A DNA stretch of 33,999 bases from JABMNX01 sp964625905. GTDB lineage: Bacteria; Patescibacteriota; Minisyncoccia; Phycocordibacterales; JABMNX01. Below are positions 1 to 6,799 of the stretch, piece by piece (the stretch's first letter is position 1; each line of letters starts with the position of its first letter). The notes under the pieces are model-generated. The model saw only the letters and a program-made list of their open reading frames with translations, did not search any database and was not told where the DNA came from. The DNA lies in contig CAZVBS010000004.1 in the NCBI GenBank assembly GCA_964625905.1, positions 1-33,999 on the forward strand, read 5' to 3'. The translations under genes were made by a program, and so were the position numbers.

Positions 1-789
1 ATTGTGCTCATCATAGACGAGCTCGCAGACATTATGCAGGCATACCCACGAGAGTTAGAGAGCGCCATAGTACGTCTTGCACAAATGAGTCGTGCAGTAG
101 GAATCCATTTAATACTCTCAACTCAACGTCCTTCTGTACAGATTATTACAGGACTTATTAAAGCAAACATCCCAACACGTATAGCTCTACAGGTATCTTC
201 ACAAATAGACTCAAGAACAATTCTAGATACAGGAGGTGCTGAGAAATTACTAGGCGCAGGAGATATGCTCTTCCTTTCAGGAGAAATGTCTAAACCACTG
301 CGAATACAGTCTCCATTTATAACAGAAACCGAATTAAAGAAAGTGTCTTCGTTCCTAATCAAGAGTTATGAAGATGAACTACCAAGTGAAATAGATTTCA
401 CTGAGACAAGCGGAGACCCCGCAATGTTCTCGGCAACACTCGATAGTGATGAGCAAGAAGACGCACTTTATGATGACGCATATCGCATAGTTATCGAAGC
501 AGGAAAAGCTTCAACATCATACTTGCAAAGAAAACTGCGTGTAGGTTACGCTCGTGCCGCGAGACTTATGGATATGTTAGAAGATAGAGGAATAATAGGA
601 CCAGCAAATGGTTCAAAACCACGTGAAGTGATTGGTGATCATGATAGTAATGTAACAGACGACGTAAATGAAGAGGAGGAAGAGTACGACGAAGCTGATG
701 ACGATTCTTCGCAAAGAATCGCGTCCGGAGACGTCTCCGACGAACCAGAGTACGACGACGAAGAGGAAAGTGAAGAGGGCAAAAAATAA
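1..789 (+). CDS. ftsK: DNA translocase FtsK, C-terminal part (5' end outside window)
   Basis: The reading frame is open at base 1, so the first residues (IVLIIDELAD) are internal. This is the end of the FtsK/SpoIIIE motor that pumps chromosome ends through the division septum. The Walker B segment (LIIDELAD) is followed by the family block from LAQMSRAVGIHL through STQRPSV to the IALQVSSQIDSRTILD region and GAEKLLGAGDMLF. A winged-helix gamma-like domain follows (YRIVIEAGKASTSYLQRKL, then YARAARLMDMLEDRGIIGP), which in the family reads KOPS/SRS orientation sites. The protein then ends in about 50 residues made mostly of Asp and Glu, an acidic tail that canonical FtsK lacks. The next gene starts 12 bases downstream and is probably co-transcribed. 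Family assignment is secure; the role of the acidic tail is unknown. Confidence 0.96.
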   Translation: MVLIIDELADIMQAYPRELESAIVRLAQMSRAVGIHLILSTQRPSVQIITGLIKANIPTRIALQVSSQIDSRTILDTGGAEKLLGAGDMLFLSGEMSKPLRIQSPFITETELKKVSSFLIKSYEDELPSEIDFTETSGDPAMFSATLDSDEQEDALYDDAYRIVIEAGKASTSYLQRKLRVGYARAARLMDMLEDRGIIGPANGSKPREVIGDHDSNVTDDVNEEEEEYDEADDDSSQRIASGDVSDEPEYDDEEESEEGKK

Positions 790-801
790 ACCATTCAAAC
801 T

Positions 802-1149
802 ATGTCCTATATCAAACGAACAAATATAAAAACTGTTATATTTATCCTCCTTTTGCTTGGTATTTTAGGATACACATATTTTCAAATGCAAAATCTAGTA
901 TCAGGGCCAATAATAACAGTATCGACACCACAAGACGGTGAAGAATTCTCTTCTTCTATTGTAGAAATAGTCGGCACAGCAAAAAATATATCGAGCATCA
1001 GCTTAAACGACCGACAAATCTATATAAATGAAAGTGGAGTATTTAAAGAAAAATTTATTTTATCTAAAGGCTACAACGTAGTCACAGTACAAGCAGAAGA
1101 CCGCTTCGGGATAGAAACCAAAAAAGTTTTGATGTTAGTTTATAACTAA
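802..1149 (+). CDS. Small membrane-anchored protein with one Ig-like (glucodextranase-B-like) domain
   Basis: 115 residues. A short basic N-terminus (MSYIKRTNIK) leads into one hydrophobic segment at about residues 11-29, then an exterior domain of about 80 residues. The domain begins GPIITVSTPQDGEEF and continues with VEIVGTAKN, IYINESGVF and GYNVVTVQAEDRFG. This is the pattern of the bacterial Ig-like folds often called glucodextranase domain B, which serve as adhesive or spacer modules. There is no catalytic motif. It sits between ftsK and recA on the same strand with no Shine-Dalgarno site, and is probably translated from the ftsK message. A cell-envelope role is inferred only from topology. 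Confidence 0.8.
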   Translation: MSYIKRTNIKTVIFILLLLGILGYTYFQMQNLVSGPIITVSTPQDGEEFSSSIVEIVGTAKNISSISLNDRQIYINESGVFKEKFILSKGYNVVTVQAEDRFGIETKKVLMLVYN

Positions 1150-1224
1150 AGCATCTTGCCAGTTGTTGTTTTTCCTTATTTTAACTAAATATTAAAATAT
1201 CTAAAAAACGAGCAAAAGCTGGTG

Positions 1225-1319
1225 TATACTTAATAAGTCCTTATGAGTTTTCGTAACGAATTAGGATTTATTAACCGAACACCACTTTTTCTTATTTTTT
1301 AAAAGTTGTGAAAGTGGTG
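1225..1319 (+). promoter_or_regulatory. Putative recA promoter and structured leader (two hairpins)
   Basis: A -10-like TATACT lies at 1225-1230, preceded by TG. No good -35 is visible. Two inverted repeats follow before the recA ATG. The first pairs 1231-1243 with 1261-1273 (one G-T wobble, one mismatch). The second pairs CACCACTTT (1280-1288) with AAAGTGGTG (1311-1319), a perfect 9-bp stem. No LexA-type SOS box was recognised. Read as an untranslated leader of about 130 bases, this contrasts with the very short leaders of most core genes here. Confidence 0.45.
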
Positions 1320-1369
1320 CTCAGTGTAAGATTTTCTAAATTCATTATCATTCATTAACAAAATCTAAC

Positions 1370-2401
1370 ATGGCAGTAACAAAAAAAGCAAAGAAAGCAC
1401 CAAAAGCAACCAACACTGGAGTAGAAGACGCAATCAATGAAATCAAAACAAAATTTGGTGATGAAGCCATTATGCGTCTCGGAGACAAACCAAGAGTAGA
1501 TGTCGACGTAATCCACACAGGGTCAATAGGTATTGACTGGGCACTTGGTATTGGAGGGCTTCCACGTGGGCGGATTATAGAAATATTTGGGCCAGAGAGT
1601 TCAGGCAAGACCACCCTATCACTCCACGTAATAGCAGAAGCACAAAAGAACGGCGGTGTATGTGCGTTTATAGACGCTGAACATGCCATGGATCCAGTAT
1701 ACGCAGAAAAACTTGGTGTTAAAAACGACGAACTTCTTATCTCACAACCAGATACAGGAGAACAAGCACTCGAAATCACAGAAAGTCTAATACGCTCAGG
1801 TAAGCTCGACGTCATAGTTATAGACTCAGTTGCAGCACTAACACCAAAAGACGAAATAGAGGGCGATATGGGAGCACACCATGTAGGTAAACAAGCTCGC
1901 TTAATGTCTCAGGCACTACGAAAGCTCACAGCAATCACCGCTAAGTCAAAGACCATTGTTATATTTATAAACCAAATCCGTATGCAGATAGGTGTTATGT
2001 TCGGTAATCCAGAGACAACAACAGGAGGAAAAGCTCTGAAGTTCTACACGTCAGTGCGTATAGATATTCGCCGTATCGCTCAGATTAAGAAGAACGACGA
2101 AGTAATGGGAGGACGTCATAGAGTAAAAATAGTTAAGAACAAAATAGCAGCACCGTTTAAAGTCACCGAGTTTGATCTCATGTACAACGAAGGAATCTCA
2201 AAAGAGGGCGAGCTACTCGCACTAGGAGAAAAATTTGGAATTATTAGGAAAGCAGGTGCTTCTTACTCTTACCTACCAGGAGGAGATGAGAAAGAAATAG
2301 AAAAGCTCGGACGAGGCTACGACGCCACCAGAGTAATGCTCAAAGAAAATAAAAAACTCGCAAGCCGTATACTGAAAGATATCAAAAAACATCTAGTTTA
2401 A
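1370..2401 (+). CDS. recA: Recombinase RecA
   Basis: 343 residues, normal length for RecA, the ATP-dependent strand-exchange protein of homologous recombination and SOS induction. The Walker A motif is GPESSGKTT. The Walker B strand is VIVIDSVAAL, followed by the MGAHHVGKQARLMSQALRKL helix. The DNA-binding L2 loop is the canonical GVMFGNPETTTGG, then ALKFYTSVRIDIRRI and KIVKNKIAAPFK. The N-terminus has a short Lys/Ala-rich extension (TKKAKKAPKATN). ATG at 1370 has no Shine-Dalgarno site. The gene is the last of the + strand run from ftsK and ends 30 bases before a hairpin terminator. All residues expected for activity are visible. Confidence 0.99.
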   Translation: MAVTKKAKKAPKATNTGVEDAINEIKTKFGDEAIMRLGDKPRVDVDVIHTGSIGIDWALGIGGLPRGRIIEIFGPESSGKTTLSLHVIAEAQKNGGVCAFIDAEHAMDPVYAEKLGVKNDELLISQPDTGEQALEITESLIRSGKLDVIVIDSVAALTPKDEIEGDMGAHHVGKQARLMSQALRKLTAITAKSKTIVIFINQIRMQIGVMFGNPETTTGGKALKFYTSVRIDIRRIAQIKKNDEVMGGRHRVKIVKNKIAAPFKVTEFDLMYNEGISKEGELLALGEKFGIIRKAGASYSYLPGGDEKEIEKLGRGYDATRVMLKENKKLASRILKDIKKHLV

Positions 2402-2430
2402 CTTAGAATTAAAAAACAAAAAGTTTAAAT

Positions 2431-2457
2431 GGGGGGACGTCGGACGTCCCCCCTTTA
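2431..2457. terminator. Intrinsic terminator between recA and the convergent 116-aa gene
   Basis: A perfect 10-bp GC-rich stem: GGGGGGACGT, loop CGG, ACGTCCCCCC, followed by TTTA on the + strand. It lies between two converging genes and may serve both. The stem sequence recurs in the larger hairpin at 30883-30961. Confidence 0.8.
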
Positions 2458-2458
2458 C

Positions 2459-2809
2459 TTATAAGCAAGCTCTAGTTGTGACACCACACTTAAAGCCATG
2501 TCCTGAGTCTCTTTCACAAGACATCCAACCACTATCTATTGGAAGATGAGGAAGGTGTGGACTTAATCCATCAAAACATTTGCAGACCTCGTAGCCATCA
2601 CATTTGAAATACAGAACTCCGCCAACCTTATTCCATTTTTTATACTCTCTACGAGTCATTGGATATCCAACAACCTTACTGTAGTCAAGATTAAAGAATT
2701 TATAGATAGCAACTCTTACATCCTCCCACAAAGAAGCCAAACGTCTTAATGGCGACGCTTGTTTGCGGAATTTACGGAGTTCTTGAGTAATCAAATCATC
2801 TTGCTTCAT
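2459..2809 (-). CDS. Hypothetical Cys-rich 116-aa protein
   Basis: Not recognised. The N-terminal 40 residues are helical and basic/amphipathic (LRKFRKQASPLRRL). A central YPMTRREYKKWNKVGG stretch leads to a C-terminal half with six cysteines (about positions 70, 76, 78, 98, 108 and 115) and several histidines, which could bind zinc or form disulfides. No signal peptide or TM segment is apparent. A strong Shine-Dalgarno site (AGGAGG, 8 bases before ATG) and a possible -10 TACAAT at 2849-2854 make it a monocistronic unit, unlike the SD-less housekeeping genes. Accessory origin is an inference. Confidence 0.65.
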   Translation of the reverse strand: MKQDDLITQELRKFRKQASPLRRLASLWEDVRVAIYKFFNLDYSKVVGYPMTRREYKKWNKVGGVLYFKCDGYEVCKCFDGLSPHLPHLPIDSGWMSCERDSGHGFKCGVTTRACL

Positions 2810-2900
2810 TTGAAAAACCTCCTATTGTTGAGAACACACTAAAGTTAAATTGTACCAAATCTAAATTAAAAAACAAAATTTTTCACCCTAAAGCCAAACC

Positions 2901-2929
2901 TTGGACAAACCTAACATATATAGTACTGT
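2901..2929 (+). promoter_or_regulatory. Sigma70-type promoter for the 80-aa gene
   Basis: TTGGAC (2901-2906), 17-bp spacer, TACTGT (2924-2929). Transcription would start near 2936, giving a leader of about 33 bases with AGAGGTG as ribosome site. Confidence 0.5.
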
Positions 2930-2968
2930 GTAATGGGGGTAACATGATTCTTAAAAAAGAGGTGTAAT

Positions 2969-3211
2969 GTGTCTAAATTAATACCCAACCAGCCAAACCA
3001 TACTGAACTCAGAAAAGGAGAAAAATTACTAAGAAACATGACAATCCACGAATTTGACGAATGTCCATGGGACACTAAAAGACGAGGCAATTTCCCATGC
3101 GATGAGCATGGTCAACCAATCAACCCCGCTAAAGACTGTCTAGAAAGATTATATCCAATCTTTGTACAACAAGAAGAATTAGATATTGCGAGAACCGTAG
3201 CGGGTAGGTGA
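2969..3211 (+). CDS. Hypothetical 80-aa protein (GTG start)
   Basis: Not recognised. A small polar protein with three cysteines, including FDECPWDTKRRGNFPCDEHG, and a helical C-terminus. The start is GTG at 2969, preceded by AGAGGTG at good spacing. The overlapping ATG at 2967 is out of frame. A seven-codon mini-ORF (ATG at 2944, stop TAA at 2965-2967) ends just before this start and could couple translation, though it may be chance. The gene has its own promoter and a strong terminator, so it is a free-standing unit. Confidence 0.6.
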   Translation: MSKLIPNQPNHTELRKGEKLLRNMTIHEFDECPWDTKRRGNFPCDEHGQPINPAKDCLERLYPIFVQQEELDIARTVAGR

Positions 3212-3236
3212 ACAATACAACTCACTTAAGACATAG

Positions 3237-3268
3237 GGCTGTACATCAACCGTACGGCCTTTTTTTTA
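3237..3268 (+). terminator. Intrinsic terminator of the 80-aa gene
   Basis: Stem GGCTGTAC / GTACGGCC (8 bp, one G-T pair), 7-base loop, then nine Ts on the + strand. Confidence 0.88.
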
Positions 3269-3281
3269 TTTATTATAATAT

Positions 3282-3608
3282 TTAATTTCTTACCAACTCC
3301 GCAGAATGAGAGAAGTTCTTAACCGTATCTCTTATAAATAACGCTACTACCACCACAACCACACCGAGCACAAGCTGCACAGAGAGTTCTGTATTTAAAA
3401 TAGCACTGTTTGTAAATCTATATATACTATTAAATTCAAGAAGTGACGGCATATTGTTAAACACATTCGAAATAGAAACAAGAGAAGATATTAAAGTGGT
3501 GGCAAGGGCAAGGACGTACACCTTAAATATAAGCGGGTTAAATACCTTTTTAAGATAGTACACCCTCTTTACCTGCCCCATTATTTTTTGTTCCAGTTTT
3601 TTAGCCAT
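3282..3608 (-). CDS. Hypothetical two-TM membrane protein downstream of the sigma factor
   Basis: 108 residues: a basic cytoplasmic N-terminus (MAKKLEQKIMGQVKRVYYLKK), TM1 at about 28-46, a loop of about 30 residues, TM2 at about 77-93 (SVQLVLGVVVVVVALFI), and a short C-terminus. It starts 10 bases after the sigma-factor stop, so the two are almost surely co-transcribed. ECF sigma genes are commonly paired with a membrane-bound anti-sigma factor in this position. No zinc-binding anti-sigma (HxxxCxxC) motif is present, so regulation of the sigma factor is an inference from position only. Confidence 0.7.
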   Translation of the reverse strand: MAKKLEQKIMGQVKRVYYLKKVFNPLIFKVYVLALATTLISSLVSISNVFNNMPSLLEFNSIYRFTNSAILNTELSVQLVLGVVVVVVALFIRDTVKNFSHSAELVRN

Positions 3609-3618
3609 AATATAGTAT

Positions 3619-4233
3619 CTACATTAATAATGATTTCCTTTGATTTTTAGCTTGTTTATCTAATTCCTTACGAAACGCATCTTTTGCCCTATGCACACGT
3701 GTCTTTACCGCACCAACTGAAATCCCCTCCTCCTGTGCAATATCTTTCTGAGGCTTCCCTTCTATAAAATGCTTACCCAAAATTCGTGCAAACTTTTCTG
3801 GCAGTTCTGAAAGGATAGATATAACATAGTCACTCATTTCAAACTTTTCAAACTGTTCGCTCTTCGTATCAGGAAGCGTCTCATATATTTCCGGTTCGAG
3901 TTTTTGTAAGTTATTCCAATCCTTCTTTAACTTCTGATACCGAGTAAACGAAGTATTTATGAGAATCCTGTATCCCCACGAACTAAACGAAGCCCCTTTT
4001 TGTACCGTAAACCTATCGGCATATATATAAATCTTACTAAATGTTTCTTGAACAACTTCCTCGGCATCCTCTTTATTTTTTAAAATTGAAACAGCTTTCC
4101 GTAGGAATGCATCCTGATATCGCTCTAGAAGAATTCTAAAGTGTTCAGGCTCTCGCACAGAAAGAGAAAGAATCTCTTCATCAGTTTTATCCCTTACATC
4201 AGTATGTATCTGTTGTTCATCAAGTAATCCCAT
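3619..4233 (-). CDS. Sigma-70 family (ECF-like) RNA polymerase sigma factor
   Basis: 204 residues from the ATG at 4233. Region 2 is visible as FRILLERYQDAFLRKAVSIL followed by NKEDAEEVVQETFSKIY and SSWGYRILINTSF. Region 4, with its helix-turn-helix, is LSELPEKFARILGKHFIEG followed by KPQKDIAQEEGISVGAVKTR and VHRAKDAF. There are no regions 1 or 3, so it is an alternative sigma factor of ECF type. The open frame extends upstream, but a TATACT box at 4240-4245 lies six bases before the chosen ATG, which fits leaderless transcription from this start and makes the longer N-terminus unlikely. It ends in TAG, evidence that TAG is a stop in this genome. It is paired with the 2-TM gene downstream and divergent from the Crp-like regulator. 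Confidence 0.92.
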   Translation of the reverse strand: MGLLDEQQIHTDVRDKTDEEILSLSVREPEHFRILLERYQDAFLRKAVSILKNKEDAEEVVQETFSKIYIYADRFTVQKGASFSSWGYRILINTSFTRYQKLKKDWNNLQKLEPEIYETLPDTKSEQFEKFEMSDYVISILSELPEKFARILGKHFIEGKPQKDIAQEEGISVGAVKTRVHRAKDAFRKELDKQAKNQRKSLLM

Positions 4234-4239
4234 AATTAC

Positions 4240-4245
4240 AGTATA
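4240..4245 (-). promoter_or_regulatory. -10 box (TATACT) of the sigma-factor gene, leaderless
   Basis: TATACT on the minus strand is separated from the ATG by six bases, so transcription should begin at or next to the A of the start codon. No clear -35 box is visible. Confidence 0.45.
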
Positions 4246-4449
4246 CATGGTAGTAGGCAGACAGAGTAGAACAAAAGAAGCCTCATAACTTCTCTGTGGA
4301 CCACTCACATTACCTTGTCCTAATACCACTCTCGACCTCTGTACTTATTGCAACCACTTGAATAAGTAAAAGGTCACAATATTCTTTAATAAACAAAATT
4401 ACTATAAAAAACAGTAATTCATATTAAATATAACGACAAAAATAACTAA

Positions 4450-4478
4450 TTGACATAAATAAAATATAAGAGTATATT
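4450..4478 (+). promoter_or_regulatory. Near-consensus sigma70 promoter of the Crp-like gene
   Basis: TTGACA (4450-4455), exactly 17 bp, TATATT (4473-4478), in a very AT-rich stretch. Transcription would start near 4485, giving a leader of about 47 bases with GGGG ahead of the ATG at 4532. It is among the best promoters in the window. The 298-base region 4234-4531 between the sigma-factor and Crp-like genes holds this promoter and the divergent -10, and no gene. Confidence 0.72.
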
Positions 4479-4531
4479 TTATTTTAGAAAATAATTTTTT
4501 GCGTTCTGTAATATAAAAAGGGGAAACGATA

Positions 4532-5188
4532 ATGAAACAACAAACAACTGTAGCTGATGTGCTACAGACATTAGTGCCGATCACCTCTTTCTCTACTTAT
4601 GAAAAAGGAGATGAAATCCCACTGCACAAATTTAATAAAGACTGTATCATTATTATATGCAGTGGCTATGTATTACTTAGGTCCATGGACAGTCAAGGAA
4701 ATCATTTATCGGAATTTCTCAAAATTGGCGACACCTTTAAAAATAATAATATTGGTTATAGGGTCCGAGCTTCTTACGAGGTAACGATCTGTTCAATTTC
4801 GTCTTCGGTGTATGATAGTATTATTGCCGAACATTCACATCTAGAAAAGATATTTCGGTCAGCAACAGAAAAAAGAATTGAGAGGTTAAGAATATTCATG
4901 TCTAGAGCTCTGTATGCAAATACAGAAGGTAAACTGGTAACCTTCTTGTTGTTTTGTCTATCAGAGCAAAATTTTAATTTAGACTCTGGTAATAAAAGAC
5001 GGCTTTTAATTCCAATGAGTCATCAAGATATAGGCTCTGTTATTGGGGTAAGTCGTGAGCAGGTTTGCAGATCTTTTAAATTACTTATAAGAAGAGATCT
5101 TATAACGAAAGAAAGTAAACGGCATGTAGCTAGACAGCTAGTTACCATAAAAAATCTTTCTGCTTTACACACTCTTTCTGGAATTTAA
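4532..5188 (+). CDS. Crp/Fnr-family transcriptional regulator
   Basis: 218 residues with the two-domain Crp layout. An N-terminal cyclic-nucleotide-binding-type beta barrel (about 15-120) includes EKGDEIPLHKFNKDCIIII, CSGYVLLRSMDSQGNH and FLKIGDTF. A long dimerisation helix (RSATEKRIERLRIFMSRAL) leads to a C-terminal winged helix (LIPMSHQDIGSVIGVSREQV followed by CRSFKLLIRRDLI). The last segment matches the Crp HTH pattern (S-x-xDIG-x-xIG-V-SRE-x-V-x-R). No Fnr-type N-terminal cysteine cluster is present and the cAMP-contact Arg-Ser is not obvious, so the ligand is unknown. It is transcribed alone from a strong promoter and ends at a terminator. Confidence 0.9.
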   Translation: MKQQTTVADVLQTLVPITSFSTYEKGDEIPLHKFNKDCIIIICSGYVLLRSMDSQGNHLSEFLKIGDTFKNNNIGYRVRASYEVTICSISSSVYDSIIAEHSHLEKIFRSATEKRIERLRIFMSRALYANTEGKLVTFLLFCLSEQNFNLDSGNKRRLLIPMSHQDIGSVIGVSREQVCRSFKLLIRRDLITKESKRHVARQLVTIKNLSALHTLSGI

Positions 5189-5255
5189 CCCTATGACTCC
5201 AGACCTTAGTTCTGTACATAAAGAATTATCTTTAAGCGCGTGCAGTGCTTACTAG

Positions 5256-5285
5256 ACCTCCCTTCAACAGGGAGGTAATTTTTTT
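5256..5285 (+). terminator. Intrinsic terminator of the Crp-like gene
   Basis: ACCTCCC, 7-base loop, GGGAGGT, then AA and a T-run on the + strand. Confidence 0.85.
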
Positions 5286-5350
5286 ATATTACATACATAT
5301 TGAAATAATTTTATAAGATAATTACTTAAAAACGATATCCTTGCAATGTT

Positions 5351-5379
5351 TTTACAGAACGTTGCGTATGGGCTATACT
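5351..5379 (+). promoter_or_regulatory. Promoter of the EF-P gene
   Basis: TTTACA (5351-5356), 17-bp spacer, TATACT (5374-5379). The ATG at 5390 lies only 10 bases after the -10 box, so the message would carry about three to four untranslated bases and no ribosome-binding site. Confidence 0.65.
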
Positions 5380-5389
5380 AATTTCCATT

Positions 5390-5959
5390 ATGCTTAATTA
5401 TAATGAAATCTTGCCACGAAAATATATCGTTCTTGAAAACGAGCCGTATGAGGTCCTATCTTCAAATACGGCAAAGAAAAATCGTCAAAAACCAGTAAAC
5501 CAAACAAAATTAAAAAATCTAATAAACGGACGTGTCGTAGAGCAAGCATTTCACCAATCAGACAAAGTACAAGAGGCAAACATCAGCAAGAAAACAATAA
5601 AATACCTATATAGCAACAAGGGCGAGTTCTGGTTCTCTGACCCTAAGAATCCTAAAGATAGATTTCAGCTTTCTGAAGAAACTATTGGAGACAGTTCAAA
5701 ATATATAAAAGAAAACAGTGAGTTGATAGGGCTCGCTTTCGACGATGACATTATAGGTATTTCACTCCCTATCAAGATAGAACTCGAAGTTACCGAGGCA
5801 CCACCAGGAATTAGAGGTAACACAGCACAAGGAGGCTCTAAAGTTGTCGTGCTCGAGACAGGCACAAGTGTCTCAACTCCCCTTTTTATAAACGAAGGAG
5901 ACATAATCCGAATCAACACCGAAACTGGACAGTACGTAGAGCGAGTTGAAAAGAATTAA
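5390..5959 (+). CDS. efp: Elongation factor P
   Basis: 189 residues, the normal EF-P length. EF-P binds the ribosome between the P and E sites and relieves stalling at polyproline. Domain I runs to about 65 (YIVLENEPYEVL, TKLKNLINGRVVEQAF), followed by the OB-fold domain II. Domain III is highly recognisable (KIELEVTEAPPGIRGNTAQG, SKVVVLETGTSVSTPLFIN, EGDIIRINTETGQYVERV). The loop that normally reads HVKPGKGGAF, with the modifiable lysine at its tip, is replaced by NTAKKNRQKP and is one residue longer. The PGKG tip is absent, so canonical beta-lysylation or rhamnosylation is doubtful. The near-leaderless promoter supports this start. The -35 box of the next gene overlaps its stop. Confidence 0.97.
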   Translation: MLNYNEILPRKYIVLENEPYEVLSSNTAKKNRQKPVNQTKLKNLINGRVVEQAFHQSDKVQEANISKKTIKYLYSNKGEFWFSDPKNPKDRFQLSEETIGDSSKYIKENSELIGLAFDDDIIGISLPIKIELEVTEAPPGIRGNTAQGGSKVVVLETGTSVSTPLFINEGDIIRINTETGQYVERVEKN

Positions 5960-5973
5960 TAATCTGCTATATT
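5946..5973 (+). promoter_or_regulatory. Promoter of the 103-aa gene
   Basis: TTGAAA (5946-5951), 16-bp spacer, TATATT (5968-5973). The -35 overlaps the last codons of the EF-P gene. A Shine-Dalgarno site AGAAGGA precedes the ATG at 6009. Confidence 0.5.
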
Positions 5974-6008
5974 GTATACAGAAATCAACCAGTAGAAGGA
6001 TGTAAGTC

Positions 6009-6320
6009 ATGTCGCGAATTGGTATACCTCTTACAGACGAAACACTTGCTTCATTACCATTGACTCAGCAACAAATACTTCGTGCATTTTTCATTGAAGC
6101 AAATATTCTAATAAAGGAAAACATACTTGAAAGATGTGAAGATGGTCGTCTTGTTCCATTAGAATCATTACAATTAAAGTACGACGCTATTGTGAGATTT
6201 GGTGGCGATAAGTATTGTCAGGTACGACAACGCGTGCAGTTGTTCGATCTTTGTGATTTACCAACGTTCGAGGAAGCACAACAACATGAACCTGTTCCAG
6301 AAGGAACAATAATACATTGA
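6009..6320 (+). CDS. Hypothetical 103-aa protein, paralogue of the next gene
   Basis: Not recognised by family. It is soluble and helical with no signal or TM segment. It shares a spaced pattern with the 86-residue product of the next gene: ILRAFFIEANILIKE here against ILSRFFEEATRLIEE there, then QLKYDA against QVAYDA about 20 residues later, and both end in a hydrophobic pair plus His. The two are therefore likely divergent tandem paralogues. It has its own promoter, a Shine-Dalgarno site (AGAAGGATG) and a terminator, so it is expressed as a separate short message. Function unknown. Confidence 0.65.
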   Translation: MSRIGIPLTDETLASLPLTQQQILRAFFIEANILIKENILERCEDGRLVPLESLQLKYDAIVRFGGDKYCQVRQRVQLFDLCDLPTFEEAQQHEPVPEGTIIH

Positions 6321-6338
6321 AAAAATATAACCAATAAT

Positions 6339-6362
6339 AAAACCGCCACAAGTGGCGGTTTT
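6339..6362 (+). terminator. Intrinsic terminator of the 103-aa gene
   Basis: Perfect 11-bp stem AAAACCGCCAC / GTGGCGGTTTT with a two-base loop (AA). The stem can open to a larger loop. Symmetric A and T tails allow either direction. Confidence 0.85.
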
Positions 6363-6470
6363 ACTACACATAAAATTATTCTTAATCATCTAGACATAAG
6401 GTACTTTTCTATGATATAACTTATAATAGAAATAGGGGCATGTAAACATCTTTTAAGGAAGGTAAAAACC

Positions 6471-6731
6471 ATGTCATACCAAAAAAAAACACAAGTGTGT
6501 TACTTAAGTAATACACATTATGTAGAGTTAATTTTGAGCAGATTCTTTGAAGAAGCCACAAGACTTATAGAAGAAGCTGGGTCAATACAATACAAATTAC
6601 AACCCACACCAGCCATGCAAGTAGCGTATGATGCCACTGCTGACTTAATTTTTGATGCAAAGACTCTTGTAGAGTTTAAAGTGGCATCTGCATGTTTTGA
6701 ATTAAAGCCATCAAAACGCATATTACACTGA
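6471..6731 (+). CDS. Hypothetical 86-aa protein, paralogue of the preceding gene
   Basis: A small soluble helical protein. The ILSRFFEEATRLIEE helix and the QVAYDATADL segment align with the preceding 103-aa protein, and both products end IxH. The Shine-Dalgarno site AAGGAAGG precedes the ATG at 6471. A TATAAT at 6422-6427 (no clear -35), or TAGACA (6391) with TATAAC (6415), may serve as promoter. A terminator follows at once. Transcription as a lone unit with strong SD signals matches its neighbour. Function unknown. Confidence 0.62.
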   Translation: MSYQKKTQVCYLSNTHYVELILSRFFEEATRLIEEAGSIQYKLQPTPAMQVAYDATADLIFDAKTLVEFKVASACFELKPSKRILH

Positions 6732-6743
6732 AGTAAGGAGATC

Positions 6744-6776
6744 AAAAGCCACTTTTACCAGGGTGGCTTTTTATTT
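6744..6776. terminator. Bidirectional terminator between the 86-aa gene and rpsR
   Basis: Stem AAAAGCCAC / GTGGCTTTT (9 bp) with a loop of about 10 bases. On the + strand it is followed by Ts for the 86-aa gene. On the minus strand TTTT follows, which suits the end of the rpsF-ssb-rpsR operon. Confidence 0.85.
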
Positions 6777-6799
6777 TATTTATATATCACACCTACAAA

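Noticed and set aside
1348..1815. 155-aa frame antisense to recA
   Set aside because: A shadow of the conserved recA frame. Ser/Pro-rich composition is an artefact of the complementary codons.
2967..2969. ATG at 2967 as the start of the 80-aa gene
   Set aside because: It is out of frame with the coding sequence. The GTG at 2969 has the correct frame and SD spacing.
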